DNA of 40,419 bases from NCBI GenBank assembly GCA_002366835.1, contig DFBZ01000054.1, positions 1 through 40,419 of the forward strand, written 5' to 3'. A program made the position numbers and the translations under genes. The notes below the pieces were generated by a model, which saw only the letters and a program-made list of their open reading frames with translations, made no database searches and had not been told where the DNA came from. Of the stretch, positions 16,489-24,848 are shown piece after piece; position 1 is the stretch's first letter; every line of letters begins with the position of its first letter. The DNA comes from Gammaproteobacteria bacterium UBA3067 (GTDB lineage: Bacteria > Pseudomonadota > Gammaproteobacteria > Pseudomonadales > UBA3067).

Positions 16489-18374
16489 CAGGCAGGCACC
16501 CGGCTTAGCTGATTTTTCTTCTTTAAGTGGATAAGCAAAAGAGAAATAGCCGCCGGGGTGACACCCGAAATCCGCGTCGCCTGACCAATGGTTTGCGGAC
16601 GAATGGTAGAAAGTTTTTGTTTTACCTCGTTAGACAGGCCTTTCACACCCTGATAATCCAAAGCCTCGGGTAAAACAGTATTTTCATGTTTACGTAGTTT
16701 TTCCACTTCATCCTGCTGGCGAGAGATATAACCTTCGTATTTGATTTGGGTTTCCACCTGCTCTTCAACCGCTTGGTCATTGGCTGGCAAGGTGAGTAAA
16801 TCATTCAAAATGGAATAATTTATTTCGGGGCGTTTAATTAGTTCATACAAGCTGTATTCGTGACGTAAAGGCTGCCCCAACGTTGATTCCAGATTCTTTG
16901 CTTCGTTAGTATCAGGTTGTACCCAGGTATCTTTTAGATATTGCACTTGGCGCTCAATGGCTTCGCGTTTTTCGCAAAAATGTTGCCATCGCTTATCGTC
17001 CACCAAGCCCAGCTCTCGGCCCTTTTCCGTTAAACGCAGGTCGGCGTTATCTTCTCGAAGCAATAAACGAAATTCTGCCCGGCTGGTAAACATGCGATAG
17101 GGTTCTTCTGTGCCCATGGTTATGAGGTCATCCATCAGAACGCCGATATACGCTTCATCCCGGCGTGGATACCAAGCATCCTGGCCTTGAGCGAGCAGGG
17201 AAGCGTTTAAACCAGATAGAATACCTTGTGCTGCAGCTTCTTCGTAACCGGTTGTACCGTTTATTTGCCCAGCCAGGAATAAGCCGCTGATAAACTTGGT
17301 TTCCATGCTGAGCTTTAGATCTTGGGGATTGAGATAATCGTATTCGATGGCATAACCGGGGCGCGTAATGAATGCGTTTTCCATGCCTTGGATGCTTTGT
17401 ACCACTTTCAGCTGCACATCGAAGGGTAGGCTGGTTGAAATGCCGTTGGGATAAAGCTCGTGGGTTTGCAGACCTTCCGGTTCAATAAAAATCTGGTGGC
17501 TGTTTTTGTCGGCAAAGCGCATGATTTTATCTTCGATGGAAGGGCAGTAACGCGGCCCAACTCCTTCAATCACACCGGAATACATGGGTGAGCGATCAAG
17601 CCCATCGCGAATAATGGCGTGGGTTTTCTCGTTGGTATGGGTGATATAACACGAAACCTGCTGTGGATGTTGATCTCGATGCCCCAGGTAAGACATATGC
17701 GGACGCGGTTCATCTCCCGGTTGCGCCTGCATCCGCTCGAAATCAACACTTTTGGCATCGATTCGTGGGGGGGTACCGGTTTTTAATCGCCCGACATCAA
17801 AGGGCAATTCACGTAAGCGCTGGGCCAGTCGAATGGAGGGGGGGTCGCCAGCACGCCCTCCAGAGTGATTTTGTAAACCGATGTGGATAACGCCGCCAAG
17901 GAAGGTCCCCGTTGTAATAACAACACTCGGTGCTAAAAACCGAATACCTGCCTGGGTAACCACACCACTTACACGGTCATTTTCAACAATCAGGTCATCC
18001 ACGGCTTGTTGAAAAATGGATAAGCCCTGTTGATTCTCAAGGATCAAACGGATTGCTTGTTTGTATAAAACCCGATCTGCTTGCGCGCGCGTAGCCCTTA
18101 CTGCTGGGCCTTTGCGTGAGTTGAGTACCCGAAATTGAATGCCAGCCTGGTCTGTGGCGATCGCCATTGCGCCACCCAAGGCATCCACCTCTTTAACCAG
18201 GTGGCTTTTTCCTATGCCCCCAATCGCGGGATTGCAGGACATTTGGCCCAAGGTTTCAATATTGTGGGTAAGCAAAAGTGTGGAGGAGCCCATTCGGGCT
18301 GCTGCCAATGCGGCTTCAGTGCCTGCATGGCCCCCACCTACAACAATCACATCAAATTTATCAGGGTATTTCAA
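16488..18374 (-). CDS. mnmG: tRNA uridine-5-carboxymethylaminomethyl modification enzyme MnmG (GidA)
   Basis: With MnmE, MnmG installs the (carboxymethyl)aminomethyl group on wobble uridine 34 of several tRNAs, using FAD, NADH and methylene-tetrahydrofolate. The 628-residue protein has the FAD loop VVGGGHAGTEAALAAARMG (residues 11-29), the CNPAIGGIGKSHLVKEVDAL segment with the conserved cysteine, GRLKTGTPPRID, and the helical C-terminal domain that binds MnmE. The start is a TTG at 18374, giving the expected start relative to the FAD loop. It is the first gene after an AT-rich gap and probably heads an operon with rsmG, parA and parB. Confidence 0.97.
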   Translation of the reverse strand: MKYPDKFDVIVVGGGHAGTEAALAAARMGSSTLLLTHNIETLGQMSCNPAIGGIGKSHLVKEVDALGGAMAIATDQAGIQFRVLNSRKGPAVRATRAQADRVLYKQAIRLILENQQGLSIFQQAVDDLIVENDRVSGVVTQAGIRFLAPSVVITTGTFLGGVIHIGLQNHSGGRAGDPPSIRLAQRLRELPFDVGRLKTGTPPRIDAKSVDFERMQAQPGDEPRPHMSYLGHRDQHPQQVSCYITHTNEKTHAIIRDGLDRSPMYSGVIEGVGPRYCPSIEDKIMRFADKNSHQIFIEPEGLQTHELYPNGISTSLPFDVQLKVVQSIQGMENAFITRPGYAIEYDYLNPQDLKLSMETKFISGLFLAGQINGTTGYEEAAAQGILSGLNASLLAQGQDAWYPRRDEAYIGVLMDDLITMGTEEPYRMFTSRAEFRLLLREDNADLRLTEKGRELGLVDDKRWQHFCEKREAIERQVQYLKDTWVQPDTNEAKNLESTLGQPLRHEYSLYELIKRPEINYSILNDLLTLPANDQAVEEQVETQIKYEGYISRQQDEVEKLRKHENTVLPEALDYQGVKGLSNEVKQKLSTIRPQTIGQATRISGVTPAAISLLLIHLKKKNQLSRVPA

Positions 18375-18404
18375 AAATATTTTCCAGGATCAACTCTAAG
18401 AATA

Positions 18405-18433
18405 AAGGGCGCTGAGTATAAGAACTCTTGAGC
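18405..18433 (-). promoter_or_regulatory. Probable mnmG promoter
   Basis: On the minus strand: -35 TTACCA (18428-18433), 17-base spacer, -10 TATACT (18405-18410). The start codon is at 18374, so the leader would be about 25 bases. It lies at the edge of the AT-rich, DnaA-box-containing gap. Confidence 0.55.
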
Positions 18434-18470
18434 CAATTGGTAATACTTATTGTTATAAATCTTGTAACGG

Positions 18471-18725
18471 CGTTTTTAATACTATTACTAATTAATATTA
18501 TTAATATATATATATTTTATTATATATTGTTATTAGTGACCATGTTTTCTGTGGATAAGTTAAATAAAACCTTATTGATCAATCTAATACAGCCTTGATA
18601 AGTTGTGTGTAAAGTTGCTCGTTTAGATAGAATAAGCAGTGATTGAAACTATAATAACTTTTTTAGTTTTTTATTTTTGCAGACTTATCAAAGGGCCATG
18701 CACAGGCGTATTTCACTTATACACA
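18471..18725 (-). other. AT-rich DnaA-box region between mnmG and mnmE (possible accessory origin element)
   Basis: The 449-base gap between mnmG and mnmE has no gene. It contains an almost pure A/T block (about 18482-18537) and, next to it, a perfect DnaA box TTATCCACA on the minus strand (18550-18558). A second match to TTATNCACA lies on the plus strand (18717-18725), and a one-mismatch copy on the minus strand (18604-18612). DnaA-box clusters in this gap are known from relatives. Gene orientation argues that the main origin is the rpmH-dnaA gap instead, so this may be a titration, regulatory or second-origin element. Confidence 0.5.
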
Positions 18726-18823
18726 GGCACTTTTTTGATAAATTTGTGGCTTATTCAGAGCGTCTTTGACTTATTCGATAAGAATCACGGAGGGATTTTT
18801 TTGAAAAAATAGAGGGAGGGTGC

Positions 18824-20218
18824 TTATTTACCGATACAAAAGCTGGAGAATATTTCACCAAGTAAGTCGTCACTGCGAAATTCGCCGGTGATTTCTGACA
18901 TCGCTTCCTGGGTATAGCGTAATTCTTCCGCAAGCAACTCCCCTGCGTTGTAGCGGGTAAGCTGCTCGATACCCTTAACAAGGGACGATTGGGCACGCTT
19001 TAGGGCTTCTAGATGCCTCTGGCGTGCGATAAAGCCACCCTCCCCGCCGGAGGAATAACCCATCAGTTCTTTGAGGTGGGTTTTTAATTCAAGAATACCC
19101 GTCCCCTGTTTTGCGGAAAGGTAAATAATCGGGCATTTTATTTCTTGGTTTTGAGCACTATCTACTTCATTGAGCAGATCCACTTTGTTTACCACAAGAG
19201 TGATATTTTTCGTGTTTGGTAGTTGTTGTGAAAACTGTGGCCACAGTTTTTCTGGGTCTCTCTCGTTGGTACAACTGCCATCAACCACTAAAAGGATACG
19301 ATCAGCCTTTTCTATTTCAGCCCAGGCCCTGCGAATCCCTTCCTGTTCCACTAAGTCTTCACTTTTTCTCAAACCGGCCGTGTCGATAAGATGCAACGGC
19401 ATGCCATCGATATGTATATGCTCTCGAAGGATGTCTCGTGTGGTACCGGCTATTTCTGTGACAATGGCACTGTCACGGCCTGCCAGAGCATTTAATAGGC
19501 TAGATTTACCGGCATTGGGCCGCCCAGCAATCACCACTTCCATGCCTTCCTTAAGCAAGCTGCCCTGGTTTGCCTGGGTTACTATTTCATCCAGTTCCTG
19601 AGTCAGATGTTGAAGGTCGCGTTGGACACTTTCCTGTTTTAGAAAATCAATTTCTTCCTCGGGAAAGTCTATCGCTGCTTCGACAAAGCAACGCAGTTTG
19701 ATGAGTTTTTCCACAAAAGCTGATATACGCTGTGAAAAAACCCCTTGCAGAGAACGCACCGCGCACCGCGCGGCCTGTTCCGATGCCGCATCAATAAGAT
19801 CAGCAATCGCCTCAGCCTGAGCAAGATCGATTTTGTCATTAAGAAAGGCCCGCTCACTGAACTCACCGGGCTTCGCTAGACGGGCACCTAAATTCAGAAC
19901 CCGCTCTAATAGAAGATTAAGAATGATAGGGCCACCATGGCCCTGAAGCTCTAGGACATTTTCACCGGTGAACGAATTAGGGCCGGGGAAATAAATGGCA
20001 AGCCCTTCATCAATAGGTTTTTTTGAGGCATCGTTAAAACTGGAAAACTGGGCGTAGCGGGGGTGATTCAAAACCTGGGCAGGTTTAGGTAGGACGGCTT
20101 TAGCAATGAGTTCAGTATTCGGCCCGGACACTCTTACCACACCCACACCACCTTTTCCGGGTGCTGTGGCGATGGCAGCGATGGTGTCCGATGAAAAGTT
20201 ACTTCCCGACGAATTCAT
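18824..20218 (-). CDS. mnmE: tRNA modification GTPase MnmE (TrmE)
   Basis: MnmE is the GTPase partner of MnmG in wobble-uridine modification. The 464-residue protein has an N-terminal folate-binding domain (TIAAIATAPGKGGVGVVRVSG), a helical domain, and an inserted G domain with G1 GRPNAGKSSLLNAL (about residue 230), DTAGLR and NKVD. It ends in the essential C-terminal CIGK, whose cysteine takes part in the reaction. Length is slightly above the E. coli 454. It stands 5 bases after yidC and closes the rpmH-rnpA-yidD-yidC-mnmE operon. Confidence 0.98.
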   Translation of the reverse strand: MNSSGSNFSSDTIAAIATAPGKGGVGVVRVSGPNTELIAKAVLPKPAQVLNHPRYAQFSSFNDASKKPIDEGLAIYFPGPNSFTGENVLELQGHGGPIILNLLLERVLNLGARLAKPGEFSERAFLNDKIDLAQAEAIADLIDAASEQAARCAVRSLQGVFSQRISAFVEKLIKLRCFVEAAIDFPEEEIDFLKQESVQRDLQHLTQELDEIVTQANQGSLLKEGMEVVIAGRPNAGKSSLLNALAGRDSAIVTEIAGTTRDILREHIHIDGMPLHLIDTAGLRKSEDLVEQEGIRRAWAEIEKADRILLVVDGSCTNERDPEKLWPQFSQQLPNTKNITLVVNKVDLLNEVDSAQNQEIKCPIIYLSAKQGTGILELKTHLKELMGYSSGGEGGFIARQRHLEALKRAQSSLVKGIEQLTRYNAGELLAEELRYTQEAMSEITGEFRSDDLLGEIFSSFCIGK

Positions 20219-20223
20219 TGCGC

Positions 20224-21954
20224 TTAACTTTTCGAAGCGGCAGCCTTTTCAATTTTTTTCGTGATTACATACTGCTGAATGATGGACAGGGTATTGTTAA
20301 CCACCCAATAAAGCACCAAACCGGAGGGGAACCACATAAACATAAAAGTAAAGCCAATAGGCATCATTTTCATTACCTTGGCTTGCATAGGATCGGGAGG
20401 GGTCGGGTTCAAGCTTTGCTGAATATACATGGTAACGCCCATAATAAGCGGTAAGGCAAAGTAGGGATCCATCACCGACATATCTTTTATCCACAACATA
20501 AACGGTGCATGACGGACTTCCACGCTTTCCATAATCACCCAGTAGAGGGATATAAATACCGGCATTTGTATAAGAATAGGTAAACACCCGCCAAGAGGGT
20601 TCACTTTTTCTTTACGGTATAACTCCATCATTCCCTGTGACATTGCCTGGCGATCATCGCCATGCAGCTCTTTTAGGCGCGCCATTTCAGGTTGCACACG
20701 TCGCATGTTCGCCATGGAACGAAAGCTGGCGGCAGAAAGCGGGTAAAAAAGCAGTTTGATACAAAAGGTAAGAATAATGATTGACCAGCCCCAGTTACCC
20801 ACAAAAGTATGGATAAAAGACATAAACTGGAATATTGGCTGACCAACAAACCATAACCAACCGTAATCCACCGTTAGGTCAAGTCCAGGTGAAAGCTCTT
20901 GCAATACATCCTGATCTTTAGGGCCGGAATATAGCGTTATGGTGGTACTTTGCTGCTGTCCAGGCTGAATAACCATTGCAGGTGAGGTGAAACCGATAAT
21001 GTATTCACCTCGACTATTGACTCGAGTCGAATAAGTATTGGCGCTTTCTTTTGGAGCAACCCAAGCATTTACAAAATAGTGTTGCAGAAAAGCAACCCAG
21101 CCTCCATTGATAATCTGCTTGATCGGTGCCTCGTGAAAATCATTAAAATCGTATTTAACATAAGGCTTATCAGGCGTCCAATAAGCGGCACCAAGAAAGG
21201 GTTTTACTCCCAGAGGAACCCCTTCATCTTCTGTTAGTTCGCTTCGGTCCCGTTTTATCTGGGCAAATAAATTACCCTGCCAGGTTTTATCGCTTTGATT
21301 AGTAACAAGATATTCCACATCGACGCGGTAAGAGCTACGGGTAAAGTGAAAAATCTTTTGAAATCGCACATTGTTTACGTCGTAGAACAAGCTGACATCA
21401 AGACTATCTTTACCTTCCTCAAGAACATAAGAGGGCTGGGCGCTATGGAATAATGGACGTCCACCGGCTTTGTTATCTATGCCGTCTTTGCCAATCAAAC
21501 CACTCTGTGCAACATAAGTGCGCAGGTTGTTTTTTTCCAACAAGACAAAATGATTATCAGGATTGTTAAGGTGTATGAGGTGCTTTAACAAGGTAGTGGA
21601 TTCAACATCCCCGCCAATCGGGTTTATCAGTACATCAAGGTTATCCGTTTTGACGCGGATGTATTTGTAGTCGGAGACGGGGCTTTCTTGTTCGGGTAGC
21701 GCCTCGTCAACTTCTACTTCAACAGCTGGGACATCATTATCAACATCCACTTGGCTTGAAGCACTTGCTCTAATAGCTTGCGTTGTTTGAGCGAGTGGTT
21801 CGTCTGGAAGTGGGGGGATGCTGGAATCTTGAGCCACTTTGGGTTGAGGACTAACGCGGCTGCCGTTTTGGCCATAATCAGCATTCCATTGAATAACAAT
21901 AGCGTAGGCAATACCGGCTAAAGCGACTATCAGAGCAATTCTTTTAATATCCAT
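20224..21954 (-). CDS. yidC: Membrane protein insertase YidC
   Basis: YidC inserts and folds inner-membrane proteins, alone or with SecYEG; subunit c of ATP synthase is a classic client. The 576-residue protein has an N-terminal membrane anchor (IALIVALAGIAYAIVIQW), a long periplasmic beta-sandwich (about residues 75-350) and five C-terminal membrane segments. FCIKLLFYPLSAASFRSM and NPLGGCLPILIQMPVFISLY fit the conserved insertase core. It ends in a short basic tail. A linker rich in Glu, Asp and Val (about 65-95) follows the anchor. It is 4 bases after yidD. Confidence 0.98.
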   Translation of the reverse strand: MDIKRIALIVALAGIAYAIVIQWNADYGQNGSRVSPQPKVAQDSSIPPLPDEPLAQTTQAIRASASSQVDVDNDVPAVEVEVDEALPEQESPVSDYKYIRVKTDNLDVLINPIGGDVESTTLLKHLIHLNNPDNHFVLLEKNNLRTYVAQSGLIGKDGIDNKAGGRPLFHSAQPSYVLEEGKDSLDVSLFYDVNNVRFQKIFHFTRSSYRVDVEYLVTNQSDKTWQGNLFAQIKRDRSELTEDEGVPLGVKPFLGAAYWTPDKPYVKYDFNDFHEAPIKQIINGGWVAFLQHYFVNAWVAPKESANTYSTRVNSRGEYIIGFTSPAMVIQPGQQQSTTITLYSGPKDQDVLQELSPGLDLTVDYGWLWFVGQPIFQFMSFIHTFVGNWGWSIIILTFCIKLLFYPLSAASFRSMANMRRVQPEMARLKELHGDDRQAMSQGMMELYRKEKVNPLGGCLPILIQMPVFISLYWVIMESVEVRHAPFMLWIKDMSVMDPYFALPLIMGVTMYIQQSLNPTPPDPMQAKVMKMMPIGFTFMFMWFPSGLVLYWVVNNTLSIIQQYVITKKIEKAAASKS

Positions 21955-21958
21955 GGAG

Positions 21959-22207
21959 TTATTTTTCTTCTGATGCGTGTTGATGAGAGTGGCAAGAGGG
22001 AACCAAGTCTACACCGCCCTCATGAAATGGGTGACATTTTAATAGTCTTCGCAGGGAAAGATAGGAGCCTTTTAAAACACCATGAACTTCAAGTGCTTCA
22101 ATGGCATAGCTTGAACAGCTTGGATAAAAACGACAACGGCTACCCAGGAGAGGGCTGATAAAATACTGATAGCCTCGAATCAGCAATATAACTGGATATT
22201 TCAGCAT
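21959..22207 (-). CDS. yidD: Membrane protein insertion efficiency factor YidD
   Basis: YidD is a small amphipathic membrane-associated protein that improves YidC-dependent insertion. The 82-residue protein carries the family signature LGSRCRFYPSCSSYAIEALE with its conserved cysteines, then LLKCHPFHEGGVDLVP. Length is typical. It sits between rnpA and yidC, the conserved place, with yidC only 4 bases further on. Confidence 0.95.
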   Translation of the reverse strand: MLKYPVILLIRGYQYFISPLLGSRCRFYPSCSSYAIEALEVHGVLKGSYLSLRRLLKCHPFHEGGVDLVPSCHSHQHASEEK

Positions 22208-22260
22208 ATTAAATCCAGAAGCCTGGGGGGTTGGTCAATAACTACTCAAAATCTATTCAA

Positions 22261-22303
22261 GACCTTTAGCAATAAGGAGTTTTTTAACTCCAGCGCAGAG
22301 GTC
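22261..22303 (-). repeat. Structured spacer between rnpA and yidD
   Basis: Directly after the rnpA stop codon an inner hairpin GGAGTT-TTTT-AACTCC (22276-22291) is enclosed by GACCT (22261-22265) pairing with AGGTC (22299-22303). There is no U tract, so it is not an ordinary terminator. It could be an RNA-processing or stability element; its function is unknown. Confidence 0.4.
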
Positions 22304-22696
22304 CTAATTTATTTGTTCAAGTTTCGCCTGCTTTATTTTTTCAGCAAGCTTATACCAGAGAACGTCAAAATCTTCAGTCGCTTGCGCCCTGAGGTTTTCG
22401 AGATTGAACTTCCCTTTTACTAAAACGACGATATCAAAGCCAACAAAGTCAGACTGCCGTAAACGGAACGTATTGCGTGCAATACGTTTTACAAGATTAC
22501 GGTCAACTGCTCTACGCAGGTGTTTTTTAGGTATAACTAAGCCTAAACGTCCACTTTCGAGTTCTGTCTGTCTTGCTAGCAATAACAAACGCTTGTTACC
22601 GCTACGAAACTCGGCTTGGTTAAAAACCTTTTGGTAATCGTGTTTCGATAAAATTCGTTGCCTAGGGGAAAAACGATATGTGCTCAAATTAGACAC
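22304..22696 (-). CDS. rnpA: Ribonuclease P protein component
   Basis: RnpA assists the RNase P RNA in removing 5' leaders of tRNAs and tmRNA. The 130-residue basic protein has SPRQRILSKHDYQKVF near the N-terminus and the RNA-binding signature VDRNLVKRIARNTFR. The C-terminal FDIVVLVKGKF is also typical. The start is a GTG at 22696, 22 bases after the rpmH stop; no ATG is available upstream in frame. The tail (AEKIKQAKLEQIN) is a few residues longer than in E. coli. Confidence 0.97.
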   Translation of the reverse strand: MSNLSTYRFSPRQRILSKHDYQKVFNQAEFRSGNKRLLLLARQTELESGRLGLVIPKKHLRRAVDRNLVKRIARNTFRLRQSDFVGFDIVVLVKGKFNLENLRAQATEDFDVLWYKLAEKIKQAKLEQIN

Positions 22697-22718
22697 AAGC
22701 CAGGCGCAGAATTTTAAC

Positions 22719-22853
22719 TTAAACGGTTAAAGACTTACGTCCTTTGGCTCGACGGCGGCTTAACACAGAGCGACCATTTTTAGTTGCCATACGAGCGCGA
22801 AAACCGTGAGTACGTGCGCGTTTAATTCTGCTGGGCTGGAAAGTTCTTTTCAT
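22719..22853 (-). CDS. rpmH: 50S ribosomal protein L34
   Basis: L34 is a small basic protein of the large ribosomal subunit. The 44-residue product starts MKRTFQPSRIKRARTHGF and ends RRRAKGRKSLTV, with the family's arginine/lysine-rich middle (RARMATKNGRSVLSRRR). It is first in the operon with rnpA, directly downstream of a strong promoter and facing away from dnaA across the intergenic gap, the arrangement conserved in many bacteria. Confidence 0.98.
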   Translation of the reverse strand: MKRTFQPSRIKRARTHGFRARMATKNGRSVLSRRRAKGRKSLTV

Positions 22854-22893
22854 GATTTAAACCAAATTATCTAAGTGACACCAAAGGGCGGAA

Positions 22894-22922
22894 ATTCTAC
22901 TCGAAGCTAAACGATAGGTCAA
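22894..22922 (-). promoter_or_regulatory. rpmH operon promoter
   Basis: On the minus strand: -35 TTGACC (22917-22922), 17-base spacer, -10 TAGAAT (22894-22899), each one base off consensus. Transcription would start near 22887, about 34 bases before the rpmH ATG. It is the best promoter match in the window and fits the high demand for L34. Confidence 0.8.
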
Positions 22923-22939
22923 TTGTAAGCTGCATGTTG

Positions 22940-23218
22940 GTGTTGTTAATTATATTTCATATCAAAAGCCCCTGAAAAGTTAGTTTATATCTAAGTATTA
23001 ATTAAATTATGTATATATATACTTATTTATAGTTATTAGTAAGACACTTTTCTATGAACATCTTTTAGTAAATCCTTATAAAACAATCAGATATATTGTG
23101 AATTTGGGGTGTGTAAGGCTTAGGATAAATGACTAAATTTTTGTGAATAGAAAATGAATAACTTTAGACGTTTTTTTAAATCGCGTTTAGTCCACATTTT
23201 TGTATCTATTTGTCCACA
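22940..23218 (+). other. oriC: Probable replication origin region (oriC) between rpmH and dnaA
   Basis: The 484-base gap between rpmH and the true dnaA start has no gene. Transcription diverges here: rpmH and nearly all genes to the left run leftward, while dnaA-gyrB run rightward. That is the pattern expected at the origin. A strongly AT-rich segment (22981-23040, about 88% A+T, with an alternating TA tract) could be the unwinding element. Near-consensus DnaA boxes are TTGTCCACA (23210-23218) and, on the minus strand, CTATTCACA (23142-23150); a weaker TAGTCCACA lies at 23188-23196. The boxes are weaker than expected for a sole origin, so the exact site is uncertain. Confidence 0.65.
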
Positions 23219-23337
23219 GCTTATACAGTGCTTCGGCGTTTAAAAGACCTCGTGGAACTATTGATAAGAGTGGCGGCACATGGCCAAGAAGTATAAAATC
23301 CCTGCTCTTGTATCCACTACTATTGAAGGATCATTGC

Positions 23338-24726
23338 GTGCCAGAAACTCTGTGGCGAAGGTGTCTAGACCATTTGCAGGATGAACTACCCGCCTCCCAA
23401 TTCAATACTTGGGTAAGACCCTTACAGGCTGAATTAAGCGGTAATGAGTTACATTTGCTCGCCCCCAACCGTTTTGTTAAAGATTGGGTTGATGACAAAT
23501 TCTTGGTTCGTATTTCAGAACTTGCTGGGGAGATAGATCAAAATGTAGTGCAGGTAAAAGTAAAGGTGGGTAGTAAAAAAGCCCCTGTACAAGCGGTACA
23601 AACCTCCAGCTCAAACGTAAAAGAACCTAAAGCAAGCCCTTTAGAAAAAAGACCAAGTAAAAAACGGCAATACCCTTCTTCTGACCCAGAGGGTTCACTA
23701 CGTTACGAATCCAATATCAACCCGACTTTTACCTTTGATAACTATGTCGTTGGTAAATCAAACCAACTGGCTAAAGCGGCCGCTACGCAAATTGCAGACA
23801 ACCCTGGTTCCGTTTATAACCCCTTGTTTATATACGGTGGCGTCGGCTTGGGGAAAACCCACTTGATGTTGGCGGTGGGGAATCAAATTCTTCAACAGAA
23901 CCCCAACGCAAAGGTGGTGTATCTGCATTCAGAGAAATTTGTAGCGGATATGGTAAAAGCCCTACAGATCAACGCCATCAATGAGTTTAAGCGTTTCTAT
24001 CGCTCGGTAGATGCATTGCTGATCGATGATATTCAGTTTTTTGCCGGTAAAGAGCGTTCTCAGGAAGAGTTCTTCCATACTTTTAATGCCTTACTCGAAG
24101 GGGATCATCAAATGATTCTCACTTGTGATAAATACCCTAAAGAAATCAATGGGTTAGAGGAGAGGCTCAAGTCTCGCTTTGGTTGGGGGTTAACGGTCGC
24201 TATAGAACCTCCAGAGCTTGAAACGAGGGTGGCCATTTTGATGAAAAAGGCGGAAGAGGCAAAGGTTGACTTGCCACATAATGCAGCTTTTTTTATTGCT
24301 CAACGGATTCGTTCGAATGTTCGGGAACTGGAAGGGGCTCTTAAGAGGGTCATTGCCAATGCACAATTTACTGGTGAAAAAATAACCACTGAGTTTGCAA
24401 AAGAATCACTACGGGATTTGCTGGCATTGCAAGAGCGTATGGTGAGCATTGAAAATATTCAAAAAACGGTTGCGGAATATTACAAGATCAAAAAGGCAGA
24501 CTTGCTTTCAAAGAGGCGAACTAGAACGGTAACACGGCCAAGGCAGGTGGGGATGTGTTTATCCAAAGAGATTACTAACCATAGTCTTCCTGAAATCGGA
24601 GAGGCTTTTGGGGGGCGAGATCATACAACTGTTTTGCATGCCTGCAAGAAGGTGAAAGAGTTGCGAGAATCTGATGCAGATATGGATGAAGATTACGTTA
24701 ATTTATTAAGAATATTAACAACATAA
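23338..24726 (+). CDS. dnaA: Chromosomal replication initiator protein DnaA
   Basis: DnaA binds DnaA boxes, melts oriC and loads the helicase. I place the start at the GTG at 23338 (462 residues), preceded at 7 bases by AAGGA. The product then opens PETLWRRCLDHLQDELPASQ, the normal N-terminal domain I. The frame is open to 23200, but the extra 46 residues have no domain. A variable Lys/Ser/Pro linker follows (about residues 85-125). The AAA+ domain has Walker A GGVGLGKT (167-174) and Walker B LLIDDIQF, and the DNA-binding domain ends with GGRDHTTVLHAC. First gene of dnaA-dnaN-recF-gyrB. Weak DnaA boxes upstream could allow autoregulation. Confidence 0.98.
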   Translation: MPETLWRRCLDHLQDELPASQFNTWVRPLQAELSGNELHLLAPNRFVKDWVDDKFLVRISELAGEIDQNVVQVKVKVGSKKAPVQAVQTSSSNVKEPKASPLEKRPSKKRQYPSSDPEGSLRYESNINPTFTFDNYVVGKSNQLAKAAATQIADNPGSVYNPLFIYGGVGLGKTHLMLAVGNQILQQNPNAKVVYLHSEKFVADMVKALQINAINEFKRFYRSVDALLIDDIQFFAGKERSQEEFFHTFNALLEGDHQMILTCDKYPKEINGLEERLKSRFGWGLTVAIEPPELETRVAILMKKAEEAKVDLPHNAAFFIAQRIRSNVRELEGALKRVIANAQFTGEKITTEFAKESLRDLLALQERMVSIENIQKTVAEYYKIKKADLLSKRRTRTVTRPRQVGMCLSKEITNHSLPEIGEAFGGRDHTTVLHACKKVKELRESDADMDEDYVNLLRILTT

Positions 24727-24848
24727 GGCTGTATTCGTCGACTTTTTAGCTTCGAAACAGTCTCGAATATTATAAAAGATGTTAATTAGCTGGGTTGATT
24801 AGGTGGAAACTTCACTTGCTCAGGGTAAGCCAGATTGGGGAATCGAGG

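Noticed and set aside
18776..18823. A terminator after mnmE (A/T inverted repeat with flanking GGAGGG)
   Set aside because: The stem is made only of A-T pairs and the G-rich flanks do not form a convincing stem, so I did not call it.
23200..23337. A 46-residue N-terminal extension of DnaA in the open frame
   Set aside because: The GTG at 23338 has a good ribosome site at the right distance and gives the normal DnaA N-terminus. The extension has no domain and overlaps the DnaA-box region.
24727..24848. A separate dnaN promoter (TTTAGC, 17 bases, TATTAT)
   Set aside because: The -35 matches consensus at only half its positions; the gap may simply be part of the dnaA operon.
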